In this document: positions 23,115 through 34,325 of the stretch, piece by piece | Numbering within the stretch: position 1 is the first letter of the stretch | Layout: each line of letters starts with the position of its first letter | The notes under the pieces: generated by a model | Told to the model about the DNA's origin: nothing | The model's input: only the letters and a program-made list of their open reading frames with translations | The model's database searches: none | Assembly (NCBI RefSeq): GCF_050624435.1 | Contig: NC_134542.1 | Location: forward strand, 14,999,997-15,063,996 | Reading direction: 5' to 3' | Origin: Tenrec ecaudatus | Lineage: Eukaryota; Chordata; Mammalia; Afrosoricida; Tenrecidae | Length of the DNA stretch: 64,000 bases | Program-made: the position numbers and the translations under genes

Positions 23115-23750
23115 GTATGGCTGTTAGGTGCCATCCTTGATGTGGATCCCTAGCAAGCTCATGCGACAGGGTAAAACTGTCATCTTCAACTCTCTCTGCC
23201 ACAGAGCGACTTGGTCGGTCTGAACCATTTGGCTATTAACCAAGTGCCTGACTTTTGTGCCACCAGGCTCCATATACAAACATAGGAACTGAAATAACTG
23301 CCACGTGTACAACAGAGGGGACCGTGTTGCTGGGAGTTGTTGAGTCAGTGCTGACTCATGATGACCATCAGTGTGCACAGATGGGACACTGCTTCTTGGT
23401 TTTCAAAGTAGTGAGCTTTCAAAACCAGAGTGCCAATTTGTGCTTCCAGAGTGCTCCTGATTGGGTTTCATCTTCCAGCTTTTGGGTTAATAGTTGAGTG
23501 TTTAAACATTTGTCCCACCCTGGGATGCCTAAGGAATATATTTAAACATGACAACAACAATAAACCATTGGCACAAATCTATTCTAATACATAGTCAATC
23601 TATACATAGGGTTTCTGAGACTGTAGATGTTTACAGGAACCAATAAACTGGGGCCTCTTCTTTCTTCCAAGGAATGACTGAGAGGTTTGAACTGCCAACC
23701 TTGGTGTTAGCAGCCCAACTTCTAACCCACAGCACCACCAAGACTATTAT
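23115..23750 (-). mobile_element. Cluster of three AfroSINE fragments, minus strand
   Basis: Three tail-to-head copies follow each other: 23115-23275 ('gttaggtgccatccttgatg' to 'gtgccaccaggctcc'), 23330-23525 ('gttgagtcagtgctgactc' onward) and 23622-23750 (head end 'cagcaccaccaagact'). The last two are diverged or truncated. Confidence 0.7.
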
Positions 23751-24276
23751 TGTTGTTGCTACATGCAAGTTGGTTCCACCAGGACCAGGGATCAATAGAT
23801 TGCTATTGTCCCTATGTCTCATGTTGAGTTCAAATCCCTCAAGTCGGAAGCTAACATCCTGGATGAGGGGACCCTGTGCACTAACACTTGGATCATTTGT
23901 CAGCAAGGATTATAACTCAGATCCCTCCACTCAAAGCCCGGTCCACATCCCACCTTGAAACTGTCAAGTGATAGTTCAATTTATATCACATGTCTGAAAA
24001 ATAGCTCAGAGAGCTTCAGATATTTTTGATAGTTACCTGTGGGAGATGAGGATACAGGTGGTAATTTAAATTTGCTAGATTGATAAGAATCATCAAAAGG
24101 ATGAGAATTTTTAAGGCTTCAATTAGTGTAATAAAAACTGTTGTACACCAAAGAGTTAATCGATGAACAGTTCATGGGGAATATTTGATGGACTCAGAAT
24201 GGTAAGAAAGACTCCTTTACTCAAGTTAGGAAGGCAAGTGTTTCAAGAACATAGAAATTAGAGGAAGGATAACAAG
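23751..24276. other. Unannotated stretch
   Basis: Possibly another very diverged SINE near 23755-23960. Nothing else recognised. Confidence 0.3.
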
Positions 24277-24470
24277 GTGAAACCCACTTCCGTAGAGTGG
24301 ATTCCAACTCATAGCAACCCTGGATCCATTAGGTCTCTGAGGCGGTTCACATTTACGGGAGCAAACTGCCTCCTCATTCTCCTGTGAACTGGCTGGTGGG
24401 TTCCAGCTGCCGACCTTGTGATTAGCCACCCAGTGAATAATCACCTGTGCCCCCAGGGTCCCCAACAAGG
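24277..24470 (-). mobile_element. AfroSINE
   Basis: Reverse complement with 'gtggattccaactcatagca' tail, 'gctggtgggttccagctgcc' and 'gtgcccccagggtcc' head. Confidence 0.88.
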
Positions 24471-25149
24471 CAAAAGACAAAGAACAGATCCCCATTAGGC
24501 CATAATGTTTCATTTTGACACAATGAGCTCTCATCCCGGATTTGTCATTGCGTTTGCCAACTTGGCTTCTCAGACCCTCTGGACAAAGGCCTGCCTTCCC
24601 GTGAAGAGCTTTCTCCTCGCATTTCCAACCTTTTATCTTCTTTACGCCACTCTTCCATTCTTCACGTCAAATCCTACAACTGAGATGTCCTATTTTCTCT
24701 AGACCTTGTGGGGGTGATTACCATTCAGGCTGATCCGCTGCTCTACGTTAATTGTGTAGCAGGGAGAAAATGGCTCAGTATGCTTCCTCTGGAGACTCGT
24801 CAACATTGTAAACATCAGTTTTCTGGAAGCTCAAGGTCTTAACCCACAGGAAGAAGGCTAATGAGAGAAACTCTAGATAGGTGTGGGGGGATGCGGAAAA
24901 CACAGTAGCTGGTGGCACAGCCCTTTAACAATAAAAAACAATCATCTAAGTAAAGTAGCTATCTCCGGAAGCTTGTTCAGAAATGGAGCATGGTAGTTTT
25001 ATCTTTGTTTTGGCCTGCAGTATATACATTGACCCTTATACTGAATATAATCTGAACCTAGCCGGCACGTTTTTAAGAAAATACACTCTGACGCCTAATT
25101 ATCTTCAGGTAAATTACACCCACCTCAACTAATAGGCTACAAGTATGAA
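24471..25149. other. Unannotated stretch
   Basis: Part near 24540-24700 has the flavour of an old L2 3' region, but the match is too weak to call. Confidence 0.3.
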
Positions 25150-25368
25150 ATCTAGAAGGTACCTGATGACTCAGTGGTTAAGGGCTTGACTTCTGTCGGA
25201 AAGGCCAGTGTTCACCAATGGCTTCACAACGGCAGAAAGATGTGGCGGAAAGTCCTGGCAGCCAGCTCCCTCAAAGAGTGAGGCCTAGGAAACCCTCTGG
25301 GGCAGATCTTGTCAGTCTACAAGGTTGCTAGGAGTTGAAATCCATGTGATAGGGTTGATTTGATGAAA
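25150..25368 (+). mobile_element. AfroSINE
   Basis: 'ggtacctgatgactcagtgg', 'ggaaaggccagtgttcacc', 'gaaaccctctggggcagat' and 'aaggttgctaggagttg'. Confidence 0.85.
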
Positions 25369-27014
25369 AACAGTTTTATTCTTTTCCAAGAGAGATGACA
25401 GTTCTTCTAAATCTCTTATATTTGTTCAATACTGTTCAGAAGCACATTTAGCATTATTCTGAGACTCTATAATTGGGATTCAGATATATGAAGGCATACC
25501 AAAGCCAGTCAGCTGGGGACCATATGTGGCTGAACCCTGGCCCATGAAACTGACATGGGACTGATGGACGCTAATAAAAAAAGAGAAATCCTTTGACTTG
25601 TATGCTTTGAGAATATTTGCAAATATAGACAAACAAACTCTGATGTTTTGGTAAATGCACCCAAAGCTGAAACTGAACAATGACACCTGGCAAAGCTATT
25701 CACGCTCGTGCTTGCTAATCTGTTCAAAGTGACTCCTTTAACCAAGAAACTGAAACTTGACAGAGTTCAACGAAGATATGAGCTCCTCTCCTTTGACATC
25801 ACTAGGATATTAATAAACCAAATAAAAACAGGCTGCCCTGTCAAGCTGGGATGAGTGCAGGCCTGAGAAGTTACCAATGCAATTGGAAAATGTGTTCTAT
25901 GCTGACAGGAGGGTGTGTACAACGAGACTAATTGCTACAGCATAACTTAAATGTTAACTCGCCGTGGGACAGTCGCTGTGCATTCATGGCTAAGGGAACG
26001 CCTTCAGAATGTGGCATCCGAGAAACTATTTAACTTCCCTATTTAACCAGTCGGCAAAGTAGCGCTGGCATGGCCTCTGATGTGCAAAACAAGTTGGCAA
26101 CAAAGAATCAATTGGATTCTATGAAATACGTAAGAAATATCCATGCAGGTTAGCATTTGGGGGTCAATTCTCCCATATGTGGCCAGACAATTATATTTGT
26201 TGGAGATACTTAAAAATCCAAGTTTATTCAAGGAAAATGCTGGTGTCCGAAATAAGACTCCCTTCCTCTCTTGGCTAAATCTCTGGGTTCTGATCAAATA
26301 TTTATCTTGTGTTCCTATTAGTATCTCATAAATATTTATGATCAATTCCTGCTGGTGGTTTAAATAAAACAGCTAAATTTATTTCAAATATGTATGTCCT
26401 TATATGGAGTGGTGTCAAAACTTTTGCAATATGCTTTCAGTAATCAAGACATAGAGTTTAGTCCCTCAGTTTCTATCGTTCAATGGAACAATGGTATAAA
26501 AGTGAAGTTACACGTGGCCCGCCTGGCACTCTAAGCCACGTGCCTGGTCCTGCGGGCTGCTAACAGTGCAGGGTGGCGTCAGGTGTGGTTCTGCGAGCTC
26601 CAGGCTCACAGCTGACCAGGTCCAACAGCAGCCTTGCTTTTGAAGGAGCCACGGGAGGGTGGGGGGACGAGGTGGTGCGTGATCTGGAGTTTTCAATCCA
26701 CAGAGTTGTAGCACATGCACTCAGTGTCCAACTTCATTATACATGTAATATCGGAAGCAAAGATGCCGGGGGGTTGGGGTTTCACGTGCTATGTTCCAGG
26801 CACGTATTTTGCCATGTGATGACTGCTGACCATGAGTATTCTCATTTCCACATAATTCAAGGAACTTTGTCATCTTTATTTGCTTTTTGTCTGCTGACAA
26901 CAATGGATTAAATTATTTCTTCTCCCTGCATTATAGTCAAGCAGCCTCATTTTACTTCAGCCGGTGGTTTCCTCTCAGTTCATGCATTTAACATTTTGAA
27001 ATGGAGACCTTGTA
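25369..27014. other. Unannotated stretch, no gene seen
   Basis: About 1.65 kb. Short frames at 25480-25745, 26043-26345 and 26573-26911 lack family features. 26510-26700 is locally GC-richer. No repeat family is assigned. Confidence 0.35.
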
Positions 27015-27810
27015 CTTCACTTTCATACAGAGGGTTCCCTTTTCCTGGAATATCCTCTGTCTACCTAGTACCCCAGTGCTTTTCACGTTTTCTTCTGCTG
27101 ACCGTTACCTGGATTCTTATGCTGCTTATTCTAGGAAGCTTGTTTTGACCACTGTCCTTCAATATTTAATCGAATCTGGAAGATCATAGAAGAATTGATG
27201 CATTAATTTATGGTGCTGGAGAAGAATAGTGAAAATGCAATGGACTGCTTATAGGACAACCTGATCTGTGGTGGAAGAACTAAGACCAGAGTGCTCCTTA
27301 GAGACCAGGAGGGCAAGACCTTGTTTTCTATACTTTGGACATATTGTGAGGAGAGACCTGTCCCTGGAGAAGGACATCATGTTTGGTAAAATAGAAGGAC
27401 AGTGAGGAAGAGGAAAGCCTTCAAGGAGATGGATTGACACAGTGTCTTCATCTCTGGACACATACATGGCAACGCTTGTGAGAATGGCACAGGACCATGT
27501 TGTGTTTCGTTCTGTTGTTCACGGGTCACTGTGGCACACAGCTGACTCCATGGCACCTCACAACAGCAACAGCAACATCCTTCAAAGTGACTTAGATGCT
27601 CCACCAACCATGATACTTCTAGATGACCTTGTCCATACACCTGCCACGCTACTTATCACTCTGTGCTCTTACTCAGTATATGTCTGGCTCCCTTGTGTTT
27701 TCTGGGCTCCGATTAATCTTCATTCCTGATGCTCCAGCAACAAGCAGGGGACCCAACACACAGAAGGCCCTCGTGTATGCTGATCATTGACTGAATAAAT
27801 AGTGTGGAAG
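27015..27810 (+). mobile_element. L2 LINE 3' end, split by RTE
   Basis: 27015-27188 ('ttttcctggaatatcctctg') and 27581-27810 ('catccttcaaagtgactt', 'cattgactgaataaatag') together follow the L2 3' region. The RTE at 27190-27580 interrupts it. Confidence 0.65.
27190..27580 (+). mobile_element. RTE LINE 3' end
   Basis: 'tatggtgctggagaagaata', 'agagtgctccttagagacc', 'gagacctgtccctggag', 'aaggagatggattgacacag', 'gaatggcacaggaccatg', ending in 'cacctcacaacagcaacag'. Confidence 0.9.
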
Positions 27811-28044
27811 ACCTAAATTCAGAATCAAGGAGTCTTTATAAGGTGAAGGCTCTTTCAAATCTTTTTCTGATAAATAATCCCCCAAAGTACACGTCTTCTT
27901 AAGCATCAAATTAGCCCAACTGTATCTTGATTACTGAAAATAAACTCCGGGGAAAATGGTGCAATTTTCGGTTCCAAAATATATACTACCTAAATTCATC
28001 AAATAATCTCTCTGTGAGCTGAAGATGGAATCATAAAGCAGAGA
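27811..28044. other. Unannotated spacer
   Basis: Nothing recognised. Confidence 0.35.
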
Positions 28045-28046
28045 TA

Positions 28047-28944
28047 TGAGGGGGTATCCCCAAAGAAACCAAAATAATACACATTTTTCCAGCTGGGCAA
28101 ACACCAACCAACTCACTCTGGGTTGGTGCACCAATGGCGTTGCCTGGGAAGGTTCTCTCTGGTCACAGTGAATTTTTTCATAAAGCAGTGTCACTTGAAC
28201 CTCATTTTATGTGATGGCCGATTTAAGAGAACAGCGTTCAACTGTGAAATTTTGTTTCCTGCTCAGGAAAAATGCCACAGAAATTGTTGTGATGTTGAAC
28301 ACGGCTTACAAGGACAGTGCTATGGGGGAAAGTCAAGTCTATGAGTGGTTTTCAGAAAAGGTGAAATGTCAATTGGTGGCAAACCTCATTTTGGATGTCC
28401 ACCAACTTCCCAAATGGATGAAAATATCGACTCATAGTACATTTGGAGTTTGTTCCACCAGGTCCAACTGTTAATCGATCTTTCTATTTAGAGGTTCTGA
28501 AAAGATTTCATAACAGTGTGTGAGAAAAAAGGCCTGATTTGTGGCAGATGGGGAACTGGTTTTGCCACCACAACAACGCACCTGTATAATGCAGCCATCC
28601 CGGTGAGACGGTTTTTGGAAACAACAGCATGCCTCCCTTGCCCCAGGTACCTTACTCACCTGACCTCACTCTGTGCGACTCCTTTTTGTTTCCATAAATG
28701 AAGCGGGACATGAAAGGACAGTGATTTGACAAAGCAGAAGAAGTGAAGAAAAACACGAGGGAGGTGCTGTCAGCCATTCAAACCGAGGAGTTTGAAAAAT
28801 GTTACAACAATGGAATTGCAGATTTGATGAAAATATTAAGTGTAATGGAGAGTACTTTGAAGGTGACAAGATTGTTTTGTAAAAAATAAGTAAATGCACG
28901 GCTCTGAAAATAAATCTGGTGGGGTTTTTTTTTTATACTCCTCA
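28047..28944 (+). mobile_element. mariner DNA transposon, dead copy
   Basis: Cut-and-paste transposon remnant of 898 bp; intact mariners are about 1.3 kb. Imperfect terminal inverted repeats (TGAGGGGGTATCCCC at the left, the complement of TGAGGAGTAT at the right) are flanked by TA dinucleotides (28045-28046, 28945-28946), the mariner target-site duplication. Translated pieces match a mariner transposase: an N-terminal helix-turn-helix block at about 28215-28370 (frame 28211-28474) and the later catalytic region. At the second catalytic position the expected Asp of 'HHDNA' is Asn (codon 28572-28574). Several frameshifts and stops, plus a deletion near 28430-28480, show it is inactive. It shares its family with 49301-50291. 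Confidence 0.88.
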
Positions 28945-28946
28945 TA

Positions 28947-29608
28947 TCTTAACAGGTTACTATAAGAACTTAAGACGAAATCTGACCATGAGACATTTAA
29001 GCTTCGGTGAAAGCACATAATGGAGAGCTGGCATAGCTCAGGAAACATATAATTGATGAGACTTGAAAGTTGATTTAAAGGTCATTTCAGGTTTCATTTA
29101 CAAATCTGAAGAATGAGTTGGTCCTTACAAAATTTAATGACACAAAATTTAGTGTCACATTTCTAAAATAAGAGAGATAGAAATTCCAATTTACTTTGTT
29201 CTGGCTAAATTAAACCATGAGATAAAGGTTGTCAGACCAGCCTGGGATTATGCTTGGGAATATATAAAGAGTCTGAAATGGAACATGGACACGGATAATC
29301 CGTAAGAAAAGCCATTTCCAGATCATCACTATTCATATTTGTTCTTTTTTAAACCTGATCTGATGCAACATTTTCCCATATTATATGAGGAAGACATAGC
29401 TTTTACTCACCCTTGTTCTTAAAATGGGGTGTTGCTAAAAACTGAAGGCACTCAGAGAAAGAAAAACATAAACAACTTATTTCATCAAGGCAGTTCCTCA
29501 TCTCATTAGAACATGGGCTTTACATAAATTTCACTGTCTTTACTTAACAACAAATTATCACACATTTTAGTATATGTTCTCTTTAATAAAGGCAGACTGT
29601 GGCTATTA
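28947..29608. other. AT-rich unannotated stretch
   Basis: Nothing recognised. Confidence 0.35.
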
Positions 29609-29806
29609 TGTCAGGAGGCCTGGTGGTGTAGTGGGTACGTGTTTGGCTGTGATACACATGGTCAGCAGTTTGAACCCACCACCAGCTCCCTGGGAGAGGT
29701 ACTGGGCTGTTTACTCCTGTAAATAGCTAGCTATAGGCTTGGAAATCCTCAGGGGGGAGTCACTATGAGTCAGCATTGATTCAACAGCAGTGAGTTTGTT
29801 TTATAT
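29609..29806 (+). mobile_element. AfroSINE
   Basis: 'ggcctggtggtgtagtgggt', 'ggtcagcagtttgaaccca', 'gtcactatgagtcagcattg' and the terminal 'cagcagtgagtttg'. Confidence 0.92.
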
Positions 29807-30116
29807 TTTTATTGTTATTATAATTCACACTAAAAACTTTTAGCACATCAATCTTTATTATCACAAGAACTAAACATTCTAAATTAGCTCACTACTCCAG
29901 ATAAAAATTAGTGTGATGTGCTTAAAATTCCAAGAATATGATTATATTATTGTAAGATAAAATTCTGTGTGGCAAATGGAATAAAATTAGGAGTTCAAGG
30001 AGAAACAGAGGTGACTCTAAATCATCCACAAAATGCAAATCTATGTATGTATTTTCAGAATGGATAATGGTGGGTAGTAAATCACTTTGATGTTTTTATT
30101 CCTTTGGATACATTAA
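29807..30116. other. Unannotated spacer
   Basis: Nothing recognised before the U2 retrocopy. Confidence 0.35.
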
Positions 30117-30130
30117 AAAGAGTGATATAT

Positions 30131-30318
30131 ATCACTTCTCGGCCTTTTGGCTAAGATCAAGTGTAGTATCTGTTCTGATCAGTTTAATATCTGATACGTC
30201 CTCTATCTGAGGACAATATATTAAATGGATTTTTGGAGCAGGGAATTGGAATAGGAGCTTGCTCCGTCCACTCCACGCATCGACCTGGTATTGCAGTACC
30301 TCCAGGAACGGTGCACCA
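30131..30318 (+). pseudogene. RNU2: U2 snRNA processed pseudogene, full length
   Basis: All of the 188-nt U2 spliceosomal RNA is present, from 'atcacttctcggcc' to 'gtgcacca'. It includes the branch-site recognition segment 'gtgtagtatctgttc' and the Sm-site region. A few bases differ from the standard mammalian gene (G4A near the 5' end, T to G after 'tctgttct', GA to AT in 'gggaattgg'). A run of about 15 A follows directly, and 13-bp direct repeats (AAAGAGTGATATA at 30117-30129 and 30331-30343) bracket the unit. Those are hallmarks of L1-mediated retroposition. No snRNA-type proximal sequence element or 3' box was seen, so it is unlikely to be transcribed as U2. Confidence 0.95.
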
Positions 30319-30389
30319 AAAAAAAAAAAAAAAGAGTGATATAATCACTTTATTTTTAAAATCTATATTTTCAATGTACTAGAAAGTAC

Positions 30390-30841
30390 TGTATATACTC
30401 GAATATATGCTGACTCGAGTATAAGCCGAGGTACCTAATTATTACCTGGGAAACCAGAAAATCTGATTGACTCAAGTATAAGGGTAGGGTGGGAAATGCA
30501 GGATGTGAATTAACACAGAGACCAGGGGCAAGAGATGGAGCGCAGCCACAGACACATCCTTACCAGTTCAGCTGCCAGTATAAGTGAATCACTACGGGTG
30601 CTTCTGCGAATTGGAGCCGTCCATGTCATAGGACGGCTCTGATTGGTTAGATATGAGTAACACACATTCAAAGCCCTGCAGTGTCAGCGGGGCTTTGAAT
30701 GAACAGTGGAGGAACAGCAATCACCCGCGAGATGTTACACCTCGCTGGGATACCACTGACCAGTATATAAACCGAACCCCAGTTTTTCAGCAAATTTTTT
30801 GTGTTGAAAAACTCGGCTTCTACATGAGTATATATGGTACA
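30390..30841. mobile_element. Non-autonomous DNA transposon with TIRs
   Basis: Terminal inverted repeats are visible: 'tgtatatactcgaatatatg' and 'cgagtataagccgag' on the left; 'aaaactcggcttctacatga' and 'gagtatatatggtaca' on the right. This TIR type (with 'actcggct' and a nearby poly-T stretch) occurs widely in placental mammals; I am not sure of its family name. No transposase frame. The centre carries two perfect hairpins (30614-30639 and 30665-30701). Confidence 0.7.
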
Positions 30842-31477
30842 TCTATTGCAACTATTTATATTTATGATAAAATAGTTTTTAGGTGCCTACTTAAAAATGT
30901 CCAAATGAGTAGGTTAATTTTCACAGTTTCTTAGAGTTTCATGAACAAAAAGGACCACTGTCCTGGAATATCACACTTTGTTCTAGGTGTGATTATACAA
31001 AGGAAGAAAAAGAGACATGAACTGATGGGAGACTTAATATATGGGACAGGAACTTGACAAAATTTCATGGGGGAAATTCTCAAAAGTGCTATGCGAGTTT
31101 CTAGCTACAGAAAAATCAAAGAACTAGAGGCCCATCACAGCGATCTTTAGATTGTTAAGAAGATATGCTTACAATTATGTTTGATAGCCCTGAGATAGGT
31201 ATTTCAACCCCTAAGTGATAAATACAGATACTTTAGTTTTAATTTTAATTTCTTCCCATTTGGAGGTCATTCTGTTCACCCTTTTGTACACTTCCCAAAC
31301 CTAGAGCTCAGCAGGTAGTAGGTGCACAATCAACATAGACTGACCGAATGAGAAACAGTACAGGAATTAAGATTGCCCACGTGAGAGCTATCCAACGATT
31401 GAATGGGTTGTTCCAGGTGTTCCCTTTAGCACAAGTTTAAGTTTAGTGACAGAGATTGAGACCATAGAAAGGGAGAG
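30842..31477. other. Unannotated stretch
   Basis: A short MIR- or L2-like 3' tip is possible at 31290-31345 ('gcaggtagtaggtgcacaat'). Otherwise nothing recognised. Confidence 0.35.
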
Positions 31478-31812
31478 TGTGAGTCAGTGGTAGAATTCAT
31501 GCCTTACCTGTAAGAAACATGGGTCTGATTTTTGGCCAAAGCTCCACAGGTTCAGCCCCTTCTGTCTGTCCATGGAAGCTTGTTTGATGTTGAATCGGTT
31601 TCAGAGGAGCTTCAGATTTAAACACACTAGGCAGGAATGCCTGGCATTTCACCTCTGGAAAAAAAAAATGGTCCTTGAAAGCCTGAGGCTTCACAGCAGT
31701 TGAATTTTCAGCCTCTAATGGGGAAGCTGCAGAACTGGGCAGCACATTGTTTCATTGTGAATGGAACATTAGTCAGGAGCTAGTTACCAAGGAACTCACA
31801 CAACAACACAAC
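31478..31812 (+). mobile_element. SINE with tRNA-Gly-like head and RTE-like tail
   Basis: The head 'agtcagtggtagaattcatg' followed by 'catgggtctgatttttggcc' is a decayed tRNA-Gly (A box and B box recognisable). The body 'tgaatcggtttcagaggagc' and 'cctggcatttcacctctgg' follows. The tail 'gcagaactgggcagcacatt' and 'aactcacacaacaacaca' resembles the RTE 3' end. It is a SINE and not a functional tRNA: the acceptor stem does not pair. Confidence 0.75.
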
Positions 31813-32014
31813 AAAACACCGAGTTATTGGCCAGGATACACTTTTAGGTTTACCTCCAACTTTTATAGTCTGGGATTCCACATAGATTTTCTCCTATAGT
31901 GGGAAGGTCTATTGGAACAAAAATTATTACCAGTGAAAAAATTCTATATATTTTGCATGCACATATTTAAGAGGTTTTTTTTCCTGACCAATATTAACAA
32001 GGATAATTTTCTTT

Positions 32015-32262
32015 TATCTTAAACTATTTTATTGGCATACAATTCACATATCATAGAACTCAATAGTCCCATCACATTAATAAGAGTTGTACAATCCACA
32101 ATACAATCAATCTTTGAACACTTTCTCTGTTCTTGTGTTCATTGTTACTAGCTCTCCATTTATCCCCTACCTCCCCGGCCACACCCCCAAGGGACCCTTA
32201 ATCCAGTTACTTGCTCTATACACTTGCCTATCCTGGCCTTCATATACAGAAAAACAATAAAA
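32015..32262 (-). mobile_element. Old L1 3' region, minus strand
   Basis: The plus strand reads as the reverse complement of an L1M-type 3' UTR: 'ttattggcatacaattcaca', 'taagagttgtacaatccac' and C-rich 'ctacctccccggcc'. Limits are approximate. Confidence 0.5.
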
Positions 32263-33260
32263 CAAAAAATAACAACAACAAAGTAAAACAGATGAAAACC
32301 TCAATAGAAAAGAAAGCAGGAACTATTAGACATTGGAACAACTAAAAGTTTCCATGCAAATAAAAGTCACTTTAATATTATTAGGGAATGTCAAGTTTGA
32401 GATGGACACCACCAATTTAAATGGGACTTCAATAACCAGAATCAATTAGAACCTAACAAGAGTCAGGTGTCTGTGTTAATGTCTTTCTAACGATGTGTGT
32501 GACTCACTAACTCAATAATTATGGCCAATATACTGAATTTTCCATCAGGACAATCTTAACTGAATCCAATTAAGCAAAGCTCCTGGTTGCCTCTTGAAAT
32601 AGGAAGTAAAAATTAAATTGAAAGAGGACTGTCAGTGACATTGACTTCCCGGGGGCTTAGAAACATGTCTTGCATATTTATGTTGAAAATTTTCCCCACA
32701 TTTTTTGAGTGCAAAATTTTCGTGGTTTATTTAGAAAAACAAGGTGAGACAATTATGCCATCCGGATCATGAGAGTCCACCCAACTATTTTGCTTGGAAA
32801 CTTCAACCACCCCCCTCCATCCCTGCTCATCTACTCTGTTGGCTCCCCTATATTTATAACACTGGATTATTGGGCCTCTGTATTCCCAGAAATTCCCTCT
32901 CATAACCCATGATGGGGAGTCTGCATGCTGGTAAAAGATATGATCCCTGGCAGATGTATTCATGTATAACCACTACCTGTCAGTCAGGGAAAACTTATCT
33001 GCACTTTTGCTTTATACAATTTTCATAATGAGGGGGATAATGAACATTATTATATGCTCTTCACACTGGAATATTACATCTCTGATTCCTATAATCCTAT
33101 AAATAATATCCTTTAAACAATGACTAAAATCTGGCCAACTTGTACTTTCTTGTTTTCTCATCTCTTTTCCCTTTTCATTTCACGCTCTCTCTTTTTAGCA
33201 CATCCTGATGTTTAACATTTTATATTTGAAGTTGTCTCCTTATTTTTTCCCTTGACTTAA
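32263..33260. other. Unannotated stretch
   Basis: Nothing recognised over about 1 kb. Short frames lack features. Confidence 0.35.
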
Positions 33261-33549
33261 TGTTTGAGTGGTCTACAAGTCAATCAATGATTCCTTTCCG
33301 ACAACAAAGCAACCAGTTCTTTTGCTGTCTTCCAGCGATGAGCCCTCTGCCAAAGTAATGTTCCGTTCTGAGGACCTGTTTTCCTGGCTCTCCCGTGGAG
33401 CCTCTTGGTACATTGTGCGCCTTTTGAACAATCTGCCAAACCAGCACCAAATAGGACGGGGAACGAAAACCCTGAGACCCAGGTCTCCATGACCCCACAT
33501 CCCTGTCTTTGAGAGTACAAGAGAGCCTACTCTCCTCACGAAAGTCCAT
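33261..33549. other. CpG-richer segment open in several frames
   Basis: About 290 bp with one open frame on plus (33268-33492) and three on minus (within 33273-33549). It has roughly eight CpGs, more than its AT-rich surroundings. The translations match nothing I know. It may be an unrecognised repeat, an old retrocopy or chance. Confidence 0.3.
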
Positions 33550-33724
33550 TTGTTAGTGTCTGATTTCTTTCATAAGTTCATATGGATCAAGATCAAGTTG
33601 TTAAAATAAGTGATCCCTTATTTTTGGTCTTCATTCTGGCTTACTTTTCATCTCCTCTTTCCCTGTTCCTTCTCCCATCCTCCTTTCTGAGGGGAGGGCC
33701 TGTTGAATGTAAGAAGACACAGAG
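33550..33724. other. Unannotated spacer
   Basis: Nothing recognised. Confidence 0.3.
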
Positions 33725-33855
33725 GGTGGAGCGAGAACAATGATATTTGAACTCTGCCTTATGGCCCACCTGTTATGTGACGTGGGGCAAGCTGTTTACC
33801 ATTCCTGAGCCCGTTTCCTCACCTGCATAATAAGAATAAAAGTCACTGATTTAAA
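33725..33855 (+). mobile_element. MIR SINE
   Basis: 'ttatgtgacgtggggcaagc', 'tgagcccgtttcctcacctg' and 'cataataagaataaaag' follow the MIR core and 3' half. Confidence 0.85.
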
Positions 33856-33989
33856 CTAAAGCATATGAGTTAAGATAATTTCCTTAGAAATTAGCGAGTG
33901 AACAATAAATGAAAATTGTCTTTGGATCAAATGGGATTCTGAGTGGTGGCTTACCCAGGGCTGTGCTATTGAATCAGACACTATTGGCT
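33856..33989. other. Unannotated spacer
   Basis: Nothing recognised. Confidence 0.3.
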
Positions 33990-34325
33990 TCTATAGACCA
34001 GTTCCCAATGCATGGTGATCTCATGAACAATGGAATGAAATGTTTAACCATCCCGTGCCATCGCCGTGAGTATATACCGATTAGAACATGTGCTCCACAA
34101 GGTTTTCACTGACTGATTTTTAGAAATAGATCATGGACACTCTCTTCACCATCTGTCAGATTCTGGAAACTCTAAGGAAACTTGTTCACTTTCATCGTAG
34201 CATGCATGGCTCCACTGATAAAATGGTGGTGACTGTGCTTGGGAGGCATTGGTGGGATCGAACCTGGGTCTCCTATGTGGAAGGTGTGGATTTTACCACG
34301 GAGCCCCCACGGACTCATTGGACAA
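33990..34325 (-). mobile_element. tRNA-Gly-type SINE, minus strand
   Basis: Reverse complement of the family seen at 31478. The head on the right, 'gggatcgaacctgggtctcc' and 'gattttaccacggagcccc', is the complement of a tRNA-Gly B box to A box. 'ggttttcactgactgattt' and 'aatggaatgaaatgtttaac' form body and tail. A spurious 96-codon frame overlaps it. Confidence 0.75.

Noticed and set aside
31478-31550. tRNA-Gly-like sequence as a functional tRNA gene
   Set aside because: Boxes A and B are recognisable but the acceptor and anticodon stems do not pair, and it continues into a SINE body.
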